From: Cytospora piceicola
Lineage: Eukaryota > Ascomycota > Sordariomycetes > Diaporthales > Cytosporaceae
Assembly (NCBI GenBank): GCA_023375675.1
Contig: JALQBC010000054.1
Span: 162,833-226,832, forward strand
Length of the DNA: 64,000 nucleotides
Direction of reading: 5' to 3'
In this document: in pieces, positions 10,561 through 25,293 of the stretch
Numbering within the stretch: the stretch's first letter is position 1
Layout: every line of letters starts with the position of its first letter
Translations under genes and position numbers: made by a program
Notes under the pieces: model-generated
The model's input: only the letters and a program-made list of their open reading frames with translations
Database searches by the model: none
Told to the model about the DNA's origin: nothing

Positions 10561-12675
10561 TCGTACCGTATATTTCTCGAGTATAGATTAGTCGTAAATA
10601 AGATCGTTTAATATAAACTAGTTAATTCGGTTTTTAAGTTTTTTTTAGCTTAAAGCTAAATAATTTCTTTAATATAACCGGTATATTAGCCGGTTACCTT
10701 AACCTTATAACCGGTTAGTATACCGGTTATATTAATAAATAATACTAAGTTACTTTTTTATTCTAATATATATAAAGCTATAAGTATTATAGGTTAAAGC
10801 GCTATAGGCTAGCGTTATAGGTAAAAGGAGTTTTAAAAGGTCTTCTTTTAAAAATCTAGGAAGTATTTAATAAATCCGATTAATTATATACCTTTAAAAC
10901 TATATATTAAGCTTTAATAGCTATTATACTTAAAAATTAAAACCGGTTTATTAGCCGGTTATATAATAGTTTATATATATAATTATAGTATTATAATTTT
11001 AATATTAAACTTTTATCGGTTATAAATAAATTCTAACTAATTAAAATAACCTTTTTTATAGTTTCTTTCTTTTTTTAACTATAATATATAGTTTATTTTA
11101 ATTTTATAATAACTATTACTTTTTTTTTTCTTTAAAACTATTAACTTAACTTAACTTATAATAAATAATAATAAATAATAATTAAAAACTTTTTAAACTA
11201 TTATAAACTTTAAATATAAATAATAAATAATATAATCTTTTCTTTTTATTAATAAAGAATTTAATTACTAATACTATACTAACTTTTTTAACTTTTTTAT
11301 TAGCTATTAAGTATTATAATTATAGTTTAAAGTTAAATTAATCGATTAATATATTTACTATTATAATAAGGTTTTTACTTTTTCTTTTACTTAAAGGTAA
11401 TAACCTTTTCTTTCTTTATTAATAAGATATATTTTATAAAATTAAGGTTATTAGTATATCGAAAAAGTATTATATATATAGTAATATTTAAAGCGTTAAT
11501 AAGTTTTAACTTAAATATAAAAATAAGCTTACTTAAAACTACTTTTTTTATTATAATAAATAAATTATAAACTAAGTTAGTTCTTTTTTATTTTATACGC
11601 CTTTTTTAATATTAATTTATTTATAAAGTAAGCTATTATTAATTTATAACGTTTTATTATTTATCTTTATTCGAAAGTAACTTATTATTATAGCTTAAGT
11701 ATTATCTTTAAAGTAACTTAACCTTTTTAAATATTATCTTAATCTTTAACTATAGCCTTTTTAACTATAGGTTTTATAGCTTTTAAGCTTTTTACCTTTT
11801 TAAATACCTTTTTTATAGCTTTAAAAGCTTTTTTAACTTTTTTTATACTGCTTTCTACTATTATTAATATTACTTTATTATAATATACTACTATTAAATA
11901 AAGTTATAGTTATAGTATACTTTTTTAATTTATTAGTATATATTAACGTTTAGTTTATAATATATTAATACCGATATAGCCTTTATTCTTTTTACTTTTA
12001 TAGTTTTTATAACCTTTTAATTTTAATATAATATAACGCTTTAAAAGTATATTTTATTATATTTAAAACTTTAATAACACTTTTACCGAATAATAAACCC
12101 GTTTTTATTATAAAGCTATCTAGTAAAAGTATTATATTAAGCGTTATTATAATAAGGTTATTAATCTTAGTTTTTTACTTTAAGCTTTCTTTATTTAATA
12201 GTAGGCTTTTTTTAGTTTATAATACTTTTCTATAAGCTTATAGCTTACGTTAAGCTTATAATTTACTATAAGTAATAAAGATAATAAAAGTAAGCCTTTC
12301 TTTAACTATATAATATATTAAGTTTTATATTATACTTATTTTTAATATTAATAAAACTTTAACGTTTATATTTACTACTTTAATAAAGATAACCTTTAAA
12401 ATAAAGTAACTTTATATATTTATTAATAATATTTAAAAGAGCTTATATTAAATAATTTCTAAGTCGGTAAAAATATTTAATCTTTTATTATAACTATTAT
12501 TATAATATCGATATCGGTAATAATAATAAAAGCTTTTTATAAAGTAGCTAGCCTTTTTTTAGCTTTTAGCCTTTTTAGTTTTACTATAGCTTTTATATTA
12601 ATATTATATATAGCCGTCGATATTATAATCTTTTAGTTATACTTAACTCTTTTTTATAAAACATTTTAAAAGTAG
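10561..12675. other. RIP-degraded AT-rich DNA, unassigned
   Basis: Extremely A/T-rich, with CpA and TpG nearly absent. No frame with readable domains was found. It is the left flank into which the outer retrotransposon inserted and so is older than that element. It holds the inverted repeat at 10669-10735 and AACCGGT-containing motifs near 10945 that recur at 43.1-43.3 kb. Confidence 0.6.
10669..10735. repeat. 28-bp inverted repeat with 11-bp spacer
   Basis: Arms at 10669-10696 and 10708-10735 are reverse complements at 26 of 28 positions, and both mismatches are transitions. Each arm contains two CCGGT cores. It could form a stem-loop or cruciform; origin unknown. Confidence 0.7.
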
Positions 12676-12680
12676 CTAAT
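12676..12680. other. Target-site duplication CTAAT (left)
   Basis: CTAAT lies immediately before the 5' LTR of the outer element and again at 33886-33890, immediately after its 3' LTR. Confidence 0.85.
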
Positions 12681-12919
12681 TGTTATATACCTACCGGTAG
12701 GTTTATAACGAACCTACCTGTAAACGTACTACGAATTTACCGTATATTTACCGGTAATTCGAACAGTTAAACGTATAGTAATTATATAGTAAACTTAAGT
12801 TAAGTTTATAATAGGTTTATAAGTTTATATATAGTTTATAAAAATACTTAGTTATATAGAAAAAGAAAGAAAGAGAATCTATTTTTATTATATACTACTA
12901 TATTATACCGTTACTATTA
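12681..12919 (+). repeat. 5' LTR of outer element (239 bp)
   Basis: Begins TGTTATATACCTACCGG and ends ACTATTA. It matches the 3' LTR at 33647-33885 over its full length, almost entirely by transitions. The sequence just inside (AATAATAGCTATAAC) is in the position of the primer-binding site but too altered to assign a tRNA. Confidence 0.9.
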
Positions 12920-14684
12920 AATAATAGCTATAACTTAAATACGTTTTATTATATATCGTTTAGCCTTTTAATACTATAAATTAGGTTTATTAGACTATAT
13001 TACGATAGTTATCGAGTTATTATTATTATAATAACTAGTAGGTAATTAGCTTTAATCTCCGGATCTTAAAAGATCGAAAAACGTAAAAACGTTATTTTAT
13101 TTATTTAGCCGGTATTATTACCTGTTTATTATAACTTACCGGTTATTTACTATAAGAATTCCGTGTTATAGCTATATCGGGTTTAAATAACGTATTCGAC
13201 GTATACTTTTTAAATATATTTTTAATAGTACTTTAAAACTATATAGTTATTAAAAATATTTAGCTTTTACGTTATATTAAAGTAGTTATTACCGAATACT
13301 TTACTTAATACTAACTTTATATTATAAATTATAATTTTATCTTTTTAAAGTACTCGACTAACTATATTAACTAATAGTAGTTTTATACCTTTTACTTTAA
13401 ATATTACTATAATAATTAAAATAAAAACGACTAACTTTACTATATTCGAAAACGTTTTATAAAATATATTTATAAGGTATACTACTTTAGTTATTAGCTA
13501 TAAAAGCTTGATAACGTTTATTTTTTTATTATTATATATAATTAGTCTAGTAAAAATATTAAGTTTTATTATAAATTCCGGTATTTTTATAACTTATAAT
13601 AGTTAAGCTATACTTATAACTTTAAAAAACGTAAACCGATTTATTAGTTTTTATAAAAACTTAAGTTCGAAGGCTTATTTTATAAAAGATAAAAGTTATT
13701 TTTTAAAGTAATATTCGGTTTAAGCTAAATAAAACGTAAACGAAAAGTAATTATCTATAACGCTTTAAAAACTTTATTTTTATTAAAATATTAACTTTTT
13801 ACTTATATTTTAGTCGAACCGGTAGTTTATATAGTAAAAGAACCCGAAGAGTTAAAAAGCCGAAAAATAATAGTCGAAATAAATAAAAAAGATAAAAAAA
13901 CTACTTAAAACCTTAAATAACGATTAAAAACAACAGAAAGTATATAACGTAATAATTTAAAGGTTTTACTTTTATTTAAATTAATAACCGAAATTATCCG
14001 TTTATATATTATATTATTTTTAATTATTTTTATAATACTACTATAAAAAAAGGATTTAGTTTTATAAGCTATTTAAACTAATATACTTAACCGACCGGAA
14101 ATTACTTTAATATAAGCGAACCTACCGGGTAGTTTTAAAAAGAAACGTCGTATTAATACTATAATCTTTATATTAAAAAACACCGAGGTATTTTAACTAT
14201 ACGAATAAAAGATAGGTTTATAAGTATTATTATTTTATATACTATTAAATAATTTTTTTAATTTTTACTATATTACCTATAAACCGGCGGCTTACTTTAA
14301 GAATTCTTATTAATATAGTTACGTCGCTTAAAGAAATAATATATAACTTATTAAAAACTATATATACTATATAGCCGGTAACAGTAAAAACCTTAACGAT
14401 AACTTTAATAATAGTTTAAATAATAATAACTTTATTTATAATTATAATTAAGATAAAAGCCTGTTTAGTTATTATCTTAACAGAAATAAAGGCTAAAATA
14501 TATATAATTATAAGTATAAACTATCGATTAACGTTCTTTAACTACTTATAAACTTATTATTTACTTATAAGTTTAAAGAAAATACTTTCGGAAGATTTAA
14601 ACTATATATTAGTTAAAATAATATTAAAAAACTTATAAAAGTATCTTATATAAATAATAAGGTAACGGTATAGAAAAACCTGCT
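12920..14684 (+). pseudogene. Outer element, 5' internal part (leader/gag region)
   Basis: The same 1.77 kb is present inverted at 23282-25050 in the inner element, so it belongs to the element. By position it should hold the leader and the start of gag. I could not follow a convincing single frame through it. Confidence 0.5.
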
Positions 14685-14688
14685 AACG
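14684..14688. other. Target-site duplication TAACG (left)
   Basis: TAACG at 14684-14688 recurs at 25289-25293, exactly flanking the inner element. Joining the two sides restores the uninterrupted order seen in the inner copy's own internal region. Confidence 0.85.
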
Positions 14689-14926
14689 TAATAATAACAG
14701 TACAGTATAGTAGTATATAATAAAAATAGATTCTTTTTCTTCTCTCTTTATATAACCGAGTACTCTTATAAACTATATATAAACCTACGAACCTACTATA
14801 AACTTACTTTAAGTTTATTATATAATTACCGTACGTTTAACCGTCCGAATTACTGGTAAATATACGGTAAATTCGTAATACGTTTATAAGTAGGTTTACT
14901 ATAAACCTACCGGTAGATATATAATA
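14689..14926 (-). repeat. 3' LTR of inner element (238 bp)
   Basis: Inverted relative to the outer LTRs. The purine-rich GGAGGTAAT just inside it (minus strand) sits where a polypurine tract is expected. Confidence 0.9.
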
Positions 14927-17900
14927 ATTACCTCCGGAAGAAAAAATCCTTGTTTACGTAAATATAGGTATAGTAGTTATAATTAGATTAATAGTAAATT
15001 TATAATATAAAGGTAGTTATATTTATAAAATAAAGAGAAGAACCGTTACTAATTTATAAAAAAAGTATTATATTTAAGTAACGAAAGTATTTAAATTCTA
15101 ATACGATAAAATAACCGGTAAAGGCCTATATAAACTATAGTAATATATATAATAAAAGAAATAAAAGCTTATAAAAATATAAAGTATAATTAAGAAAAAA
15201 GTATAGTTAACTATAAAAAAAAAAAGGTAAAAGCAGTTTTTATTTTTAAATACTTACTTTATAGTATTAATAAACTTATATATACTACTAACACCGCTAA
15301 ATAAATAAAAAAAGAAAAGTAATAACCGTTTTTATTTCTAAATACTTACTATATAGCGTCGGTTTACTTATATATATAATCGATATTACGAAAAAACTTA
15401 TAGCCTTATAAACGTAAAACAATAAATATAAAAATAACTATAAAATAACAATTAAATAATAATTAAACGAAATATATTTTTAAAGAACTTAACAGAGTTT
15501 TAACTCCTTTTTAGCTAAAAAGGATAATAAACTAAATAACGCCTTTACGTCTTTATTAAAGACGTTTTTAGTTAGTATCGTAACCTTATTAAACGTTAAG
15601 GCTATAGCTTTAATTATATTATAAGCTTTAAGGTATAAATTTATACCGTATAGGTAACGTTTAAACGTTTCGGTAAACGTATAACCGAAGTTATTAACGT
15701 AAAAACGTTTTTATTTATAATAAATACCTGTTTAGTTAATATCGCTACCTTTTTAAAACTTAGTTTTAATAAGACCGAAGTTTATTCGGTAGCAGAGAAA
15801 GTACTTAAGTATAAAAGTAACGTTAAGGTATTATATATATAATTCTTTATCGAGTCTTTAAATATAATAAATAAAGTTTATTACCTATACGACGGTACTA
15901 TATAGTATTATAATACTAATACTAGTTACGTTAAATAGTAAAATAATATAAAGTTTTTAGCTATTTATTTAAATATAAACGTTAGTTTCAGGCTTATAGC
16001 CTACCTCGATAACGTATATAATAAATATAGTAATATTAAACTCGATAAACGCTTTAAACTTATTATTCTTATATATATCGTCGATAACAGCAATAAAATA
16101 TATCGAACATTTATACTTTATAAAAAACGAATTTACTTTAAACTTATTTAATTTATAGACTATAATAGGTAAACCGTTATCGGTAACGTAACGCTTTTTA
16201 CTTATAAAAAAGCTTTTAATAAGATTAAATTAAAAGCTATATATTAGTTTTTCTTTAATATCGTCCTTTATAAGGATAAAAGCGGTAAATAAGCCTTTTC
16301 GGTCTAATAACTATAAGTTTTATAATAAGTATTTAAGAGTTAACTATATTTTAAGCTTTTTAAAAGCGTTTATAATAACCTCGGTATAGGTAATAATATT
16401 AAATATAAGGCTATAATATTTTTTTTTAGTCTTTTACTATTCTTTTATAATAGTATAACTAGTATTTATAAGCTCGATATTTAAAAACTATAAGCTTATA
16501 ATAATATATTATATCGTAATTAAGTTTATTTTATTAATAATAAGGTTACTTATACTTTAAACGAATTAGCCTTTTTTATTATAACGGATATATTTATTAC
16601 GCTTATAAAATAAAGTAAATAAAAACGTAAAAAGACTATAAACGAATAAGTTTAAACCTTTTTAAGCCGATATTATAAAAGAATCTAATAAATATACTAA
16701 GTTAGTTTCTTTATATCTATCTATAAGTAAATCTGTTACCTAGCTTATATAACTGTTTTATATATTAAGATAAAGCTTTTATTTACGATATAACGTATTA
16801 TCGTAGTTAACCTATATAAGGATAGGATATTAACTAAAGTATCGTTAAGCTTTATAATAGGTAACCTTATAGCTAATCAGGTATATTAAAAGCTTTAAAA
16901 ACGGTATATATATATTAAACTTTACCTTTCGGTTAATAAGGTTAATATATCTTTCGTCGATTACTTTTTATCGAAAATATATCCGTTTAGCTATATAATA
17001 ATATAAGTAAATATTAAATTAGGTATTAGTAATAAACGTTTTAATAAATACTACTGATTCTCTTTTATATAAGTAAAGTCTTTATTTATATCTGTTAAAG
17101 TTTAATATATTCCGATATAAAGCTTTATAAACTTTTATTAAGTATTCTTTTATATAGCTTTTTTATAAGTATAAATAATTAAGATTATAAAAAGTAAAAT
17201 ATAATATTAAGTAAAACTCTAATATTTTAAAGTATTTATAAAATATTCGGCTATTAATATTTTATATAAGTTTTTTAGTTTAATATATATACTTAACGGT
17301 AAATATAAGGTAAGTTCGATATAATAGTTTTAAATTATATAAAATAGTAAATAGATAATAACTTTAAAGTAAGTTTTTAAATAAAATACTTTATATAATA
17401 GTTAAGTTAATAATATAGTATTTTAAAGATAAGCTTTAACGAAAAGAATAAAATAAAGAAAAGTAGTAAATAGTATAAAAAAAAAAGTTTAAGTTAATAG
17501 TCGGTCGGTAAACAGGTTTTCTTTATTATTATTTATTACTTAATATTAATATAGACGTATTTAACCTTTATTATCTAATAACCTTTTATAAATATCGAAT
17601 ATTACTTTTCGGTTTTAACGTCGATGTTATTAGCCGATTTACCGGTTATTTATTAAATAGTTTTCTTTTTAACTAAAGCTATAGTACTTAAGTAACTATT
17701 TTTTTAGGTTTCGGTTACTTTATAAGCGGTTCTTTTCTTATTACTAACTAAATATATAGCTTTTTTATTTTCTTTTATCTTATTTTAAATTCTTAAATTA
17801 TTTTATCGGTATTTAAAGTATTTCGTAGTATTTATATATTAAAATAGTTAAAGTAATCGGTTTATTTTACGAAATATTTAATACGCGGCTATTTATAACT

Positions 17901-18050
17901 ATACTTTCGTTTATATTTAACTATAATACGTTATAACTTATAATATTTAAAGGCTTTACTATACTTTTACGTTTTATTATTATTTACTTTTATAAGCTTT
18001 ACGGCTAATAAATCTTACTTATATAGGTTAGACTATAACGGTTTACTTAA
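14927..18050 (-). pseudogene. Inner element, extra 3' region after chromodomain
   Basis: Inverted equivalent of outer 30525-33646. It carries the same unassigned frame and a short 3' untranslated part. It is degraded by RIP and adds no extra identifying motif. Confidence 0.5.
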
Positions 18051-20640
18051 AGATAAATAAATTATAGATAATATTAAGTAGATATTTATATATAAAGCTA
18101 TTTTAAGCTTATATATTAGTTTACTTACTTTATATATAACTTAAAACAGTCTTATATGTTATTAAAAATACTTTCGAGCTAAATTCCCGGATAATATATA
18201 GCTATAGTAAAGTTCGATAAAAACCTAGTTACTTAAAGTAAACTTATACTAATAATACTTCTTATTATATTATAGTTTTATAGCTATTTAAGCCTTAGCG
18301 ATTATAAGTTACGTTTTCTTTTAAAATATATCTTAAGCTAACGCCGGAATACCTTTTTCTAGCTAGTTTATTCTAATAAGATTAAATTTATATAAAAGCT
18401 AGTTAACAGAGTATTTTATAGCTTTATTATAGGCGTTATTTAGGTTAAATTATAATATTAAAATAATATCGGTTTATTCGACTTTAAGATATATTATAGT
18501 AAATATCCGGATAGCTAATTTTATTATTTTATTCTTACTTTTAAACTAGCTATCGGTTTATAGGTATTAGGCGGTTAAATAAGCTAGCTTAATATTTAAA
18601 CCGGACTATAAGCTTTATTAAAAGTCCGAAAAAAACTTAAAATCTTTATTAGAAATAATACGCTATAAGATATTTTAGTTATATAAATATAATATACGTA
18701 ATAGTATATATATTTAATCTATAGCTATATATATAATATTACTAAAAATAATAATAGTTACTTTATTATATTTATTTATAACCGAGAGAAAGACGTTAAA
18801 GAAAAGTACTTTAAAGATTACCTATAAAGTATTAGCGGCTAAAACGTTAAATAAAGCTGTTATAAAATTTATAGTAATAATATAAAACAGGATTAGTAGT
18901 AAAAGAATAGGCTATATTTTACTTAATAGCTACTAGTTTTTACTACGATTTATTATATAAACCAGATAATATTTAATATATTTAAAAACCTTCCGATAAT
19001 AATTCTTAATTATAAACCGGTTAGTAAGGTTATATTAAACTTTATCTTTACCGAAGTAATATTTAACGTTATAAGCTTTAACGATAAGATCTATAGCTAC
19101 TTATACCGAAATATAAAAGCGTTATTTATTTAATAACTTTATAAGATATAAAAATCTATTTATATTTAACTCGAATAGTATATCTGCTTTTATTTAATTA
19201 TTTTATAGTTATTAAATAATATTAGTTTAACTAATATATTCTTAATATTTTATAACGATATAATCTTTAAACGTTTAGTCGATAAAGATCTCGGATATAT
19301 TATATAAGATAGTATTTTCTTATAATTTACTAAGTATACTATTATCTTTTATAGGCTATTAACTTATCGGTAGCCGGAAGATAATACCTGCTAATATATT
19401 AGTTACCTTCGGAATATAATAAATATCTAGACTATACTAGCTTAAGTACTTTAACGTAAAAATAAGCTTTATATTTATTTTAGTTTTATTTACTATATCG
19501 AAGGACGTTTACTTAACGATATCGATAGTAATAGCGTAGTTTATAAAGATATATATAGGTTATTTATAGTTTAAACTAATAACCGTATAAAGTTTATAAA
19601 CTAATTATACTAAATAAGTAACTTCGAGTTCGGTTAGCTAATATTTATATTTAACTATATTAATAGTTTTACTTAAATACTATAATAAACAGATTTAAAT
19701 ATAAGGTATAGGTGACTTCCGGTTTTATTTAAAATTATTACTTAGCTAAAAAACGATATTTAAAAATCTAATTTCTTTTAAAGTATTTAATTAAATAAAT
19801 AACAGTTTATCTGGGTTTTAATAAAATAAAGCGTTTTTACTTATTAAAGCCGACTTAAGATCGTTAAAAAAGTATACCTTTTTTTAAATAGGCTTAAAAG
19901 AAGTTTAATAAGTATAGTTCTTTTAAATATTACCTTTCGGAAGTTTTTTATCTTTTTATCTTTTAATAAGTATTTAAGTTTTTTATTTTTATAACAGATC
20001 GATACGTTTAGTATACTATAGTATAAAATAGCGAAAATAACCTATAAGGTTAATAAACTTCTCGAGTTACTATAATATAATAAAGAACTATAGCTAAATA
20101 ATAGTTTTTACCTAGTTTAAGGTATTATATATACTTAGTTTATTAACCTTAAATCCGAGTAATTCTATTAAAAGATATCCGATAAAAGATTTTTTAGCTA
20201 ACAGAGATATATAACGCTTTATAAATAATATAAATAGCTATTTTAAATACTTTATATATTCCTTAATAATATTAGAAAAGATAATAATATTATCGATAAA
20301 TATAATAATAAAATACTTAAACAGCCGGAATATATAGTTTATATATTATTAAATATACGTCGGTAAGTTATAAAATCTTATAAATACGACTTTTAGCTAT
20401 TTTTAACCGTAGTAATTAACTAAAGTAAATCGTTTACAATATAGTAAGTATACTTAAAACTAATAAAAAAACAAGCTTATATCGATAATAATAAGAAAAG
20501 ATTTATTACAGATGTTTTTAAAAACGTTTAACTAAAAAAACAGCGAATATATATTAAGAATAGTTACTTTATTAAAAGTATAAAGGTTTACGATTATATA
20601 TCCTTTACGTTTATCTTTTACTATCTTTTATACTACGAAG
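18050..20640 (-). pseudogene. Inner element pol: RT, RNase H, integrase relic
   Basis: Inverted equivalent of outer 27935-30525. The reverse-transcriptase motif FIDNIIIFSN lies at about 20,280-20,310; the first catalytic Asp is kept and the second is Asn, as expected from GAT to AAT by RIP. RNase H and integrase follow towards lower coordinates. Multiple TAA/TAG codons make it non-functional. Confidence 0.75.
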
Positions 20641-23600
20641 ATAAGTAAACCGAATAAAGTAAACTAAGTAACCTACTCGGTATAACTTTATTTATAAAAA
20701 CCGTTTATTATACCGTTAATAATTTTCTAGTTCTTTTTATTAAAATAATACGGTTATTATAATATCTTTTAATTTTATTAGCTTTCGACTAAAAGAACTT
20801 ATATCTACTTACTTTTAAATACTCGAATATTTAAAGTGTTTTTAAATACGTATATAAACTTATATATAAAACGGTTTACCTTTAATATAAACTTAAACGA
20901 ATACCGGTATATATATACGTCGTTTAATAACTTTATTTCGAGCAAGTCTTTAATATAAGTAATACTAAGTTTTCTATTTAAACGAAAATATTTATATATC
21001 TTTACGTTCGTTTTATTTAAAAACGGCTTATTCGGAATAAATTCTTTAATACTAATAAGTTATTCGATACTATTTAAAACGTTTAATATACTAGTAAAGT
21101 TAAACTTAAAAGATAAGTTAACGATTACGTTTTATATAAATAGCTCGGAATAATAAAAAGGTAATTAATTATAATTTAATAAAGTTTAAATAATACTTTT
21201 TTATTCTATACGTTTTATATATTCTTCGGAAATAAGTTCGAGTATACTTAAATAAATGTTTTTACTAATTTTTAAAAAAAAAAACGATTAATTTATAGCT
21301 ATTACGCTATAAGAGTTTTAGCTAATTAAAATATTTACCTAACCTTTTTACTTTAGCTTAAATAAAAAAGATTTAGTTTTCCTATAAGTAGCTTAATAAT
21401 AAATACGATATAGCTTAATTATAATAGAATTATAGCAGTAAAAACGGCTTTTACTTTATAAGTATATAAGGCGGTTTTAATAAAGACCGATACCTTTACT
21501 TATATACTATTAAAGTAACTAAATAATATACTAGCTATCGAGTTAAAAATGTTTATTTAATATAGTATTATAAATTCTTATCTTATTAACAGTCTTATAT
21601 TTAAGCGTTTAAACACTTATACTCTTATCTTTACCGATAAAATAGTAAATAAACCGTTTAAAATAGCTTAGTAAAAGATATTAAACTTAGCTTAACTAAA
21701 GGTACTTATTTTACTTATCTTTTAAAAATTAGTTTAAGCTTTTTAATTTACTTTAATATTAAGTATTAGGTTTAATATCGTTTAAAAGATCGTATATTTA
21801 AAAGCCCCGGTATTATAGTAAATATTAAAACTATAACCGGTTAAGAAACTATACGCCTCGGTATAAACGTATATATAACTATAACCTTTATAAAGCGATA
21901 TTTAAAGCGGTATATTAAAGTTTAAAACGAAACCTTCTTATCTTATTATACCGGGGTATATTTTAACGTTATTATAATAACGATAGTATTTAAAAAAACG
22001 TAGTTTAAACGAGGAAACGTAACTATAATCGATATAACAGAAATTATTCGGATAAAATAAATATTTTTTATAGTAAATACCGTCGTTTAATAGTTTTAGA
22101 ATAGATAGTTTTATATTAAAGTTATATATATTAACGTCTTCGACTATTATATATCTGTTATTCGAAGGTTTTTTTTTATCGGTAAATTAGTTATTTTTTA
22201 AGCTTATTTATTTATTAATATCTTCCGGTAGTTCGTTTATTATAATAAACGTTATTTCTTTATTAACCGAATAAAAGCTATCTTATATTAGCTTTTCTTT
22301 ATAAGCGGTATTATATTAAAAGGTACTGTCGTTTACGTTAAAGAGTTAAACGTCTTTTACTATTATATTATCTTTACTATTTTAATAAGCGAAACGTTAA
22401 AAGATTTTAAGCTAATTATAACGCTTTTATAAGTAACGTTATTTGAAAAGACTTTAGTTTATAATATTAGTTAGTAATTATAACGTTAACTTAAATAGTA
22501 GTAGGTTATAAGTAGCCTGTTATTAGTTTTAAACAGTCTTTTACGTTTTAATTAGCTGTTTTTATTATTTAAATAATAACTTTTAATAATCGTTTAAACT
22601 AAGCTATAAAGGCTATTTTAATACTTAAGCTTAAAGTAAAACTTATTTAAACCGCTAGAAGTTAAAACGGTTAAATAATAAAACCGATTATTAAAAACCC
22701 GCCTTTTATAGCCGGGAACGGATAAGCTAAGCTTAATATCGTAGTAGCTCGGGTTAACGTTTATTTATAACAGGCTGTTATAGCTTTATATAAATAGATA
22801 TAGCCTTTTTTTTAAGTATATATTAAGTCTTTTACTTAGCTTTAAGCTTACGTTCGAAATCCCGGGAGTTAACGTTATACTCGAGGTAATTAAAGTAATA
22901 AATAACTATCTGTTTATCGATTCGGTTTTATATATTTCGAACGATAAAACTATTTAGCTATTCGGCTAAAACGGTAAAGCGATAAATATGTTAAGTAAAG
23001 TTTAGAATATTCTTATTATTTCGGGTATTATATCGTATATATCGAAAGCTATTTAAAATTCCGTCGGCTATATTATAAGGTATACTAAAGTCTGTAATAA
23101 AATACTTTTTCTACTTTATTTATATATTAAGGTAAATAGTTAAGTTAGATCTTTCTTTATTTAATAAAGTGTTTTAAAACTACGAATAAGTAGATCCGGT
23201 AAAGTAAGTAAAAAGATTTTAATATAAGGTTTATTATCGAGTTTCGATATTAGCAATATATATACGATAACGTTAAATAAACGCTAACAGGTCTTTTTAT
23301 ACCGTTACTTTATTATTTATATAAGATACTTCTATAAGCTTTTTAGTATTATTTTAGCTAGTATATAGTTTAAATCTTCTAAAAGTGTTTTCTTTAAACT
23401 TATAAGTAAATAATAAGTTTATAAATAGTTAAAAAACGCTAATCGATAGTTTACGTTTATAATTATATATATTTTAGCCTTCGTTTTTATTAAAATAACG
23501 ACTAAATAAGCTTTTACTTTAATTATAATTATAAATAAAGTTATTATTATTTAAGCTATTATTAAAGTTATTACCGGGGTTTTTACTGCTACCGGCTATA

Positions 23601-25050
23601 TAGTATATATAGTTTTTAACAGGTTATATATTACTTTTTTAAGCGGTATAATTATATTAATAAGAATTCTTAAGGTAAACCGCCGGTTTATAGGTAGTAT
23701 AGTAGAAATTAAAAAGATTACTTAATAATATATAAAACAACGGTATTTATAAACTTATCTTTTACTTATATAATCGAAACGCCTCGGTATTTCTTAATAT
23801 AGAAATTATAGTGTTAATATAACGTTTTTCTTTAAAACTACCCGGTAAGTTTATTTATACTAAAGTAATTTCCGGTCGGTTAAATATATTAATTTAAACG
23901 GTTTATAAAACTAAATCTTTTTTTTATAATAGTATTATAAAAATAATTAAAAATAATATAATATATAAGCGGATAGTTTCGGTTATTAATTTAAATAAAA
24001 GTAAAACCTTTAAATTATTATATTATATACTTTTTATTATTTTTAATTGTTATTTAAAGTTTTAAGTAGTCTTTTTATTTTCTTTATTTATTTCGACTAT
24101 TATTTCTCGGCTTTTTAACTTTTCAGGTTTTCTTATTATATAAACTACTAGTTCGATTAAAGTATAAGTAAGAAGTTAGTATTTTAATAAGAATAAAGTT
24201 TTTAAAGCGTTATAAATAATTACCTTTTGTTTACGTTTTATTTAGCTTAAACCGAGTATTATTTTAAAAAGTAGTTTTTATCTTTTATAAAATAAGCTTT
24301 CGAACTTAAATTTCTGTAAAAACTAATAAATCGGTTTACGTTTTTTTAAGTTATAAATATAGCTTAATCGTTATAAGTTATAAAAGTACCGGAATTTATA
24401 GTAAAACTCGATATTCTTATTAAACTAGCTACGTATAATAATAAAGAAATAACCGTTATTAAGCTTTTATAGCTAATAACTAAAGTAATATACTTTACAG
24501 ATATATTTTATAAAGCGTTTTTAAATATAACGAAATTAGTCGTTTTTATTTTAATTATTATAGTAATACTTAAGATAAAAAATATAAAGCTATTATTAGT
24601 TAATATAGTTAGTCGAGTACTTTAAAAAAGTAAAATTATAGTTTATAACGTAAAGTCGGTATTAAGTAAGGTATTCGGTAATAGCTACTTTAATACGACG
24701 TAAAAGCTAAATATTTTTAATAACTGTATAGTTTTAAAGTATTATTAAGAATATATCTAAGAAATATATATCGAGTATATTATTTAAACCCGATATAATT
24801 ATAATATAGAATTCTTATAGTAAATAACCGGTAAGTTATAGTAAATAAGTAATAATACCGGCTAAATAAATAAAATAATACTTTTACGCTTTTCGATTTT
24901 TTAAAATCCGGAGATTAAAGCTAATTACTTACTAGCTACTATAGTAATAATAACTTAATAACTATTGTAGTATAATCCGATAAACTTAATTTATAGTATT
25001 AAAAGGCTAGATAATATATAATAAAGCGTATTTAAGTTATAGCTATTATT
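20641..25050 (-). pseudogene. Inner element, leader/gag/protease region
   Basis: Equivalent to outer 12920-14688 plus 25294-27934. By position it should contain gag and protease. A Lys/Tyr-rich stretch with a possible decayed zinc knuckle is present, but domains cannot be delimited. Confidence 0.45.
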
Positions 25051-25288
25051 TAATAATAATAGTATAGTATAGTAGTATATAATAAAGATAGATTTTCTTT
25101 CTTCTTTTTTTATATAACCGAGTACTTTTATAAACTATATATAAACTTATAAACTTATTATAAACTTACCTTAAATTTATTATATAATTACTATATATTT
25201 AATTATCCGAATTACCGGTAAATATATAGTGAATTTATAGTATGTTTACAGGTAGGTTCGCTATAAACCTACCGGTAAGTATATAATA
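25051..25288 (-). repeat. 5' LTR of inner element (238 bp)
   Basis: Reads on the minus strand from 25288 (TATTATATACTTACCGG) to 25051. It is followed by AATAATAGCTATAAC, identical to the start of the outer internal region. Confidence 0.9.
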
Positions 25289-25293
25289 TAACG
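25289..25293. other. Target-site duplication TAACG (right)
   Basis: Second copy of the TAACG target site; the outer element resumes at 25294. Confidence 0.85.

Larger units (their letters stand above)
14689..25288 (-). mobile_element. Inner Ty3/Gypsy chromovirus, nested, RIP-degraded
   Basis: A complete second copy of the outer family, inserted on the opposite strand. The 5' LTR is at 25288-25051 and the 3' LTR at 14926-14689, each 238 bp and sharing a 1-bp deletion in an A/G tract relative to the outer LTRs. Target-site duplications are TAACG, the termini are TA...TA (RIP forms of TG...CA), and total length is 10,600 bp. Position p in the right part of the outer copy corresponds to 48575 minus p here, to within 2 bp over 8.3 kb, so the copies differ by substitutions and almost no indels. 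The reverse-transcriptase catalytic motif at about 20,300 reads FIDNIIIFSN, less damaged than the outer copy's FINNIIIFFN. Confidence 0.9.
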
